Shown here: positions 61,034 through 64,000 of the stretch, piece by piece
Layout: every line of letters starts with the position of its first letter
Numbering within the stretch: the stretch's first letter is position 1
From: Maribellus comscasis
GTDB taxonomy: Bacteria; Bacteroidota; Bacteroidia; Bacteroidales; Prolixibacteraceae
Length of the DNA stretch: 64,000 bases
Assembly: GCF_009762775.1 (NCBI RefSeq)
Contig: NZ_CP046401.1
Coordinates: forward strand, 806,001-870,000
Direction of reading: 5' to 3'
Position numbers and translations under genes: made by a program
Notes under the pieces: model-generated
What the model saw: the letters and a program-made list of their open reading frames with translations, nothing else
The model's database searches: none
Told to the model about the DNA's origin: nothing

Positions 61034-62596
61034 TTATTGGTTAGAATAATAATTATCAAGAAAACTTAGAATCTCCTTGTTTGGAAGATCTTTGCATTCA
61101 ACATTTAAATCAAAAATCATTGCTTTTAAATTCTCCGGCGCACATGCCTGCCATTCGGGAAGCTCTTCGCAGTTTGGATTGCCATCTTCAGCAAAACTCA
61201 CCCAATAATCAGACATAATATCAGCCAGTTTATAATCCTCTTTCTTCCATGGACGAGGACTCATTTTCAGGTTATTGTAGGCATAAGGCACCTCTCCCGT
61301 ATGAAACGCTCCGTAGTCTTCCATTCCTTCTCCATAAGGCAAATCGCGCTCAAAGCGATAGATATACACTTTTGAAGTTGCAGTTTCATTTTGGTAATTC
61401 ATCCATTTATAAGATTGAATACCAAAACTCTGTATCGATCCCAAATCATTTTGTACTTCCTTTGCTTCTTCATCTGTTGAAAGAGGAAATAAAGCCAGGA
61501 ATTTATCAGCCTCGTTCCCAAACTGTTGTTTTATCTGTTCTCTGAATTTTTCAGCAGATTGTGGTGGTCCGCCAAATCCTTCATCCTGATTCCAACCTAA
61601 AATTAAAGGGACATCATTTTGATTTCCCAGGGCAAAAATTTCATTCATTGGTTTGGGAATAACATATCCATCAACAATTGGAGCAGAAGGGCCGCGAACC
61701 GCTAAAATTTCTTCTGCTGTTTTTTCTCTCAACTCTGCTACAGAGTTTGCATCTAATGATTCTGCATATTTCACACCTGCCTGCTCAGCACTTTCCAGCG
61801 TGTTTCCTCTTGCTAACTTATTGGTCGGTAAAACAGCCCCGCCACTTTCGGCAATAGCTCGGTGAATCAATCCTTTGGTTAGCGGAGAGGCAAGCAAATA
61901 ATTAACAGAAAAAGCTCCGGCCGACTGCCCTGCAATGGTAACCTTATTTGGATCGCCACCAAAAGCTTCGATATTTCTATTTACCCATTGCAATGCAGCG
62001 ATCTGATCCAATAAACCGTAATTTCCTGACGCATTATATTCCGACTCGGCGCTTAGTTCCGGATGAGCCAAAAACCCAAAAACACCAACACGATAGTTTA
62101 CAGTTAAAAAAACCACGCCTTTTTTTGCCATTTCTTCTCCGTTGTAAACCGAAACAGCACCAGATCCGCTGGAAAAACCTCCGCCGTATATGTATACCAA
62201 AACCGGACGATTTTCACCTGCTTTTTCCGCACCTGTCCACACGTTCAGGTATAAACAATCTTCGTTTAGTGGTTCTTGGGGAGCAATGAACTCCTGTGTC
62301 CACATTGAAAACGGAACCGGCGTCCCTTGTACCGGACTGGCTGAAAATTTGTTACATTTTTTAACCCCATCCCATGAACCGGCCGCATGAGGAGCCTTCC
62401 AGCGTAAATCGCCTACAGGCGGAGCAGCAAAGGGAATTCCCTTAAATGATGTTATTCCGCTGAGTTCGTTATAAGTACCGCTAATCCAACCATTTTCAGT
62501 TTGAACTGCATCTTTAACCAGGGTATCTTTTTGTGTTTCACATGAAAGAAAAAGAAATCCGACTATAACTCCCCATATTAAAAATAAATTTTTCAT
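61034..62596 (-). CDS. Type-B carboxylesterase lipoprotein
   Basis: 520 residues. Lipobox FLSC (Cys19). Carboxylesterase fold: VQTENGWISGTYNELSGITS at the start, FKGIPFAAPPVGDLRW, DCLYLNVWTGA, the oxyanion hole YIYGGGFSSGSG, and the nucleophile elbow TIAGQSAGAFSVN with Ser in GQSAG. The catalytic Glu and His are further downstream. Being an exported lipoprotein next to a GH3 enzyme suggests removal of acyl or feruloyl esters from plant polysaccharides, an inference. Confidence 0.92.
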   Translation of the reverse strand: MKNLFLIWGVIVGFLFLSCETQKDTLVKDAVQTENGWISGTYNELSGITSFKGIPFAAPPVGDLRWKAPHAAGSWDGVKKCNKFSASPVQGTPVPFSMWTQEFIAPQEPLNEDCLYLNVWTGAEKAGENRPVLVYIYGGGFSSGSGAVSVYNGEEMAKKGVVFLTVNYRVGVFGFLAHPELSAESEYNASGNYGLLDQIAALQWVNRNIEAFGGDPNKVTIAGQSAGAFSVNYLLASPLTKGLIHRAIAESGGAVLPTNKLARGNTLESAEQAGVKYAESLDANSVAELREKTAEEILAVRGPSAPIVDGYVIPKPMNEIFALGNQNDVPLILGWNQDEGFGGPPQSAEKFREQIKQQFGNEADKFLALFPLSTDEEAKEVQNDLGSIQSFGIQSYKWMNYQNETATSKVYIYRFERDLPYGEGMEDYGAFHTGEVPYAYNNLKMSPRPWKKEDYKLADIMSDYWVSFAEDGNPNCEELPEWQACAPENLKAMIFDLNVECKDLPNKEILSFLDNYYSNQ

Positions 62597-62700
62597 AAGT
62601 CAGCCAGTTCATTAAGTTAGTAAAAAATAGTCAGTCCGTTTTATCTATCAAAAAGTATTGAAGATATATATTTAAAGTAATGTTAGTCAAATTCATAAAA

Positions 62701-62735
62701 GCTTCTCCCCTTCGAACAATTCTCCGGGGAGAAGC
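62701..62735 (-). terminator. Terminator after the small exported protein
   Basis: GCTTCTCCCC (62701-62710) and GGGGAGAAGC (62726-62735) pair perfectly over 10 bp; on the minus strand TTTTAT follows. It supports the gene at 62750 being real. Confidence 0.8.
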
Positions 62736-62749
62736 GTCTCAACTTGTCC

Positions 62750-62962
62750 TTATTTATGTAGCCTAACAAAATCTTTCTGAGGTTCCATTGCCTTTGTAAC
62801 TTTTCCGGCAACCATATCTTTTGCAACATTCAGCGTCGTCTTCGATTTGATAATAGCCTCGACATCCTTCACGGCAGAGATTGCGGCTTGCAAAGAGACG
62901 AAAAAAATTAAAAAAATAGCCAGTATTATCTGGCTAAAGTGTTTTAGTTTATTAATTCCCAT
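62750..62962 (-). CDS. Small exported or membrane protein, unknown
   Basis: 70 residues. A hydrophobic N-terminal helix (FSQIILAIFLIFFVSLQAAI) is either a signal peptide (cut near SLQA) or an anchor, followed by a basic helical segment (KDVEAIIKSKTTLNVAKDMV, GKVTKAMEPQKDFVRLHK). No family recognised. It has its own strong terminator, which argues for expression. No partner gene is adjacent. Confidence 0.6.
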   Translation of the reverse strand: MGINKLKHFSQIILAIFLIFFVSLQAAISAVKDVEAIIKSKTTLNVAKDMVAGKVTKAMEPQKDFVRLHK

Positions 62963-63140
62963 TCTAATTCTTTATATTAATTTTTGTTAACTATAAATTA
63001 TACAAATCTTAGTATTTGATATAACATAAATCAAAACAGAATTACTATGTGTCAAACATACACAATAATAAATATTTTAATTTTATTAATCAAAAAAAAG
63101 AGGAATTTTATTTACTTTGCCGCCAATAAAAAAATCTAAA

Positions 63141-63896
63141 TTGACAGCGGATTCACATACCATAAATACTTCAGACTTTCTTGACCATATCTCGCTGGAT
63201 TGTGTAATTTTCGGATTCCACAATAACGAACTAAAGGTTCTGACCCTTCAATTAAAATATACCAGGGATTATGCATTGCCTGGTGGTTTTTTAAAAACCA
63301 ATGAAACTCTCGAAGAAGCCGCAAAAAGGGTTTTGCAGGAAAGAACCGGGTTGGATAATATTTTTCTGAAACAGTTTAAAGTATTTAGTGATTTGGCTCG
63401 TGCCGCAACAAATCCGGCGGTTAACGACTTAGTGGCTTCCGGAATTAAACCTGATTTAGATTTTTTCGGTAAACGATTTATTTCTGTTGGATTTTACGCT
63501 CTTGTTGAGTACACCAAAGTAGAGCCTACCCCCGACTTCTTTTCTGATAAATGCATATGGAAAAATGTAAATGAAAATGAGTCTTATATTTTGGATCATA
63601 ATCAAATAATAGAGAAAGCATTGGATGTTTTACGTCTTCAGTTAAGTTATCAACCTATTGGTTACAATTTATTGCCGGAAAAATTTACCATGCCTGAACT
63701 TCAAAAATTATATGAAACCATTTTAGGAAAGGAACTTGACCGTAGAAATTTTCAAAGAAAAATGTTATCCTACAAAATTCTCAATAAACTGGATGAACGT
63801 AAAAGAGGGGGAGCCTACAAAGCGCCTTATTTATATGAATTCAACCTTGAGAATTACCAGAAAGCGCTTAGTCATGGTCTAAGCGGGGGATGGTAA
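63141..63896 (+). CDS. Nudix-domain transcriptional regulator (NrtR/AraR-like)
   Basis: Residues of the N-terminal Nudix domain (LDCVIFGFHNNELKVLTLQL) precede a degenerate Nudix box: GGFLKTNETLEEAAKRVL then QERTGL, where REx2EExG has lost acidic residues, so it likely binds rather than hydrolyses a ligand. A C-terminal winged helix follows (MPELQKLYETILGKELDRRN). AraR of Bacteroides (arabinose) and NrtR (NAD) share this layout. No ATG start fits; TTG at 63141 or 63117 are the choices, and I prefer 63141 because a -7-like TTACTTTG overlaps the upstream one. Confidence 0.8.
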   Translation: MTADSHTINTSDFLDHISLDCVIFGFHNNELKVLTLQLKYTRDYALPGGFLKTNETLEEAAKRVLQERTGLDNIFLKQFKVFSDLARAATNPAVNDLVASGIKPDLDFFGKRFISVGFYALVEYTKVEPTPDFFSDKCIWKNVNENESYILDHNQIIEKALDVLRLQLSYQPIGYNLLPEKFTMPELQKLYETILGKELDRRNFQRKMLSYKILNKLDERKRGGAYKAPYLYEFNLENYQKALSHGLSGGW

Positions 63897-63897
63897 A

Positions 63898-63926
63898 AAA
63901 GCGGCACAAATTGCCGCACCGCTTTT
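63898..63926 (+). terminator. Terminator between convergent genes
   Basis: A hairpin with outer arms AAAGCGG/CCGCTTT and an inner alternative GCGGCA (63901-63906)/TGCCGC (63912-63917), followed by T residues. It can serve the Nudix regulator and possibly the convergent gene. Confidence 0.75.
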
Positions 63927-63931
63927 TCATT

Positions 63932-64000
63932 TTAAAGCATCATTCTGCCTTCCCGATCAGGATCGTTTTTTACATCACAGACATCGTTTAGAATCATCGT
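63932..64000 (-). CDS. C-terminal end of a gene that continues beyond the window
   Basis: The minus-strand frame reads ...NDVCDVKNDPDREGRMML and ends in TAA (complement 63932-63934), open to the window edge. Only 22 residues are available, so no family can be given. Its position convergent to a sugar-type Nudix regulator hints at a carbohydrate gene, but this is a guess. Confidence 0.5.
   Translation of the reverse strand, partial: TMILNDVCDVKNDPDREGRMML

Overview
The window looks like a chromosomal segment of a Bacteroidota bacterium (class Bacteroidia, plausibly a Marinilabiliales/Prolixibacteraceae-type free-living or marine anaerobe; the family is an inference). Signs are AT-rich DNA, promoters of the Bacteroidota type (TAnnTTTG at -7), lipoboxes ending in SC, a type IX secretion tail, a single-chain PurL of about 1230 residues, a DUF5606 protein and an OmpA protein with thrombospondin type-3 repeats. 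No phage, CRISPR array or intact transposon was seen.

Region 1 (1-4035): a damage-tolerance cassette, imuA-imuB-dnaE2, transcribed away from a LexA-like XRE/S24 self-cleaving regulator, with a 19-bp palindrome between them. Region 2 (4214-12466): SDR oxidoreductases paired with AraC regulators and a Bcr/CflA efflux gene broken by an in-frame stop. Region 3 (12759-17240): a decaying stretch with a lipoprotein, a gene remnant, an amidohydrolase, a PQQ-propeller protein, a truncated exported-protein gene, a piece of a group II intron-type reverse transcriptase and a frameshifted AraC gene. Region 4 (17494-31169): an AraC regulator, an eight-gene operon of small redox/carbonyl enzymes (cyclophilin-like T9SS protein, cupin, aldo/keto reductase, CMD, tautomerase, DUF2255, EamA transporter), a Crp/Fnr regulator, transporters, a SufR-like repressor facing a superoxide dismutase, and a second cupin plus alpha/beta hydrolase operon.

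Region 5 (31573-38546): housekeeping genes: tRNA-Leu(GAG), purL, two flavoprotein reductases, a DJ-1 protein and an ECF sigma factor. Region 6 (39018-49594): a surface-glycan locus. The minus-strand half encodes a flippase, sulfotransferase, DegT aminotransferase and GT2; the plus-strand half encodes a methyltransferase, NeuD-type acyltransferase, acyl carrier protein, adenylating ligase, LuxE-like and LuxC-like proteins and an ATC-hydrolase-like protein, which together look like a carboxylic-acid activation and reduction line. Region 7 (49604-58014): envelope protein, TonB receptor, DUF5606, exonuclease, OmpA, argS. Region 8 (58695-64000): a GH3 glycosidase and a carboxylesterase lipoprotein, a small exported protein and a Nudix-type (NrtR/AraR-like) regulator.

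The strongest non-gene signal is a common promoter layout. Five promoters in regions 2 and 4 carry two 14-bp direct repeats at fixed pitch and at a fixed distance from the -7 TTTG. Two have 23-bp pitch and 28 nt to TTTG, both in front of SDR-AraC pairs. Three have 21-bp pitch and 30 nt to TTTG, in front of the NmrA-SDR-AraC-MFS operon, the eight-gene operon and the cupin-hydrolase operon. I read this as two families of AraC operators tying these scattered redox genes into regulons.
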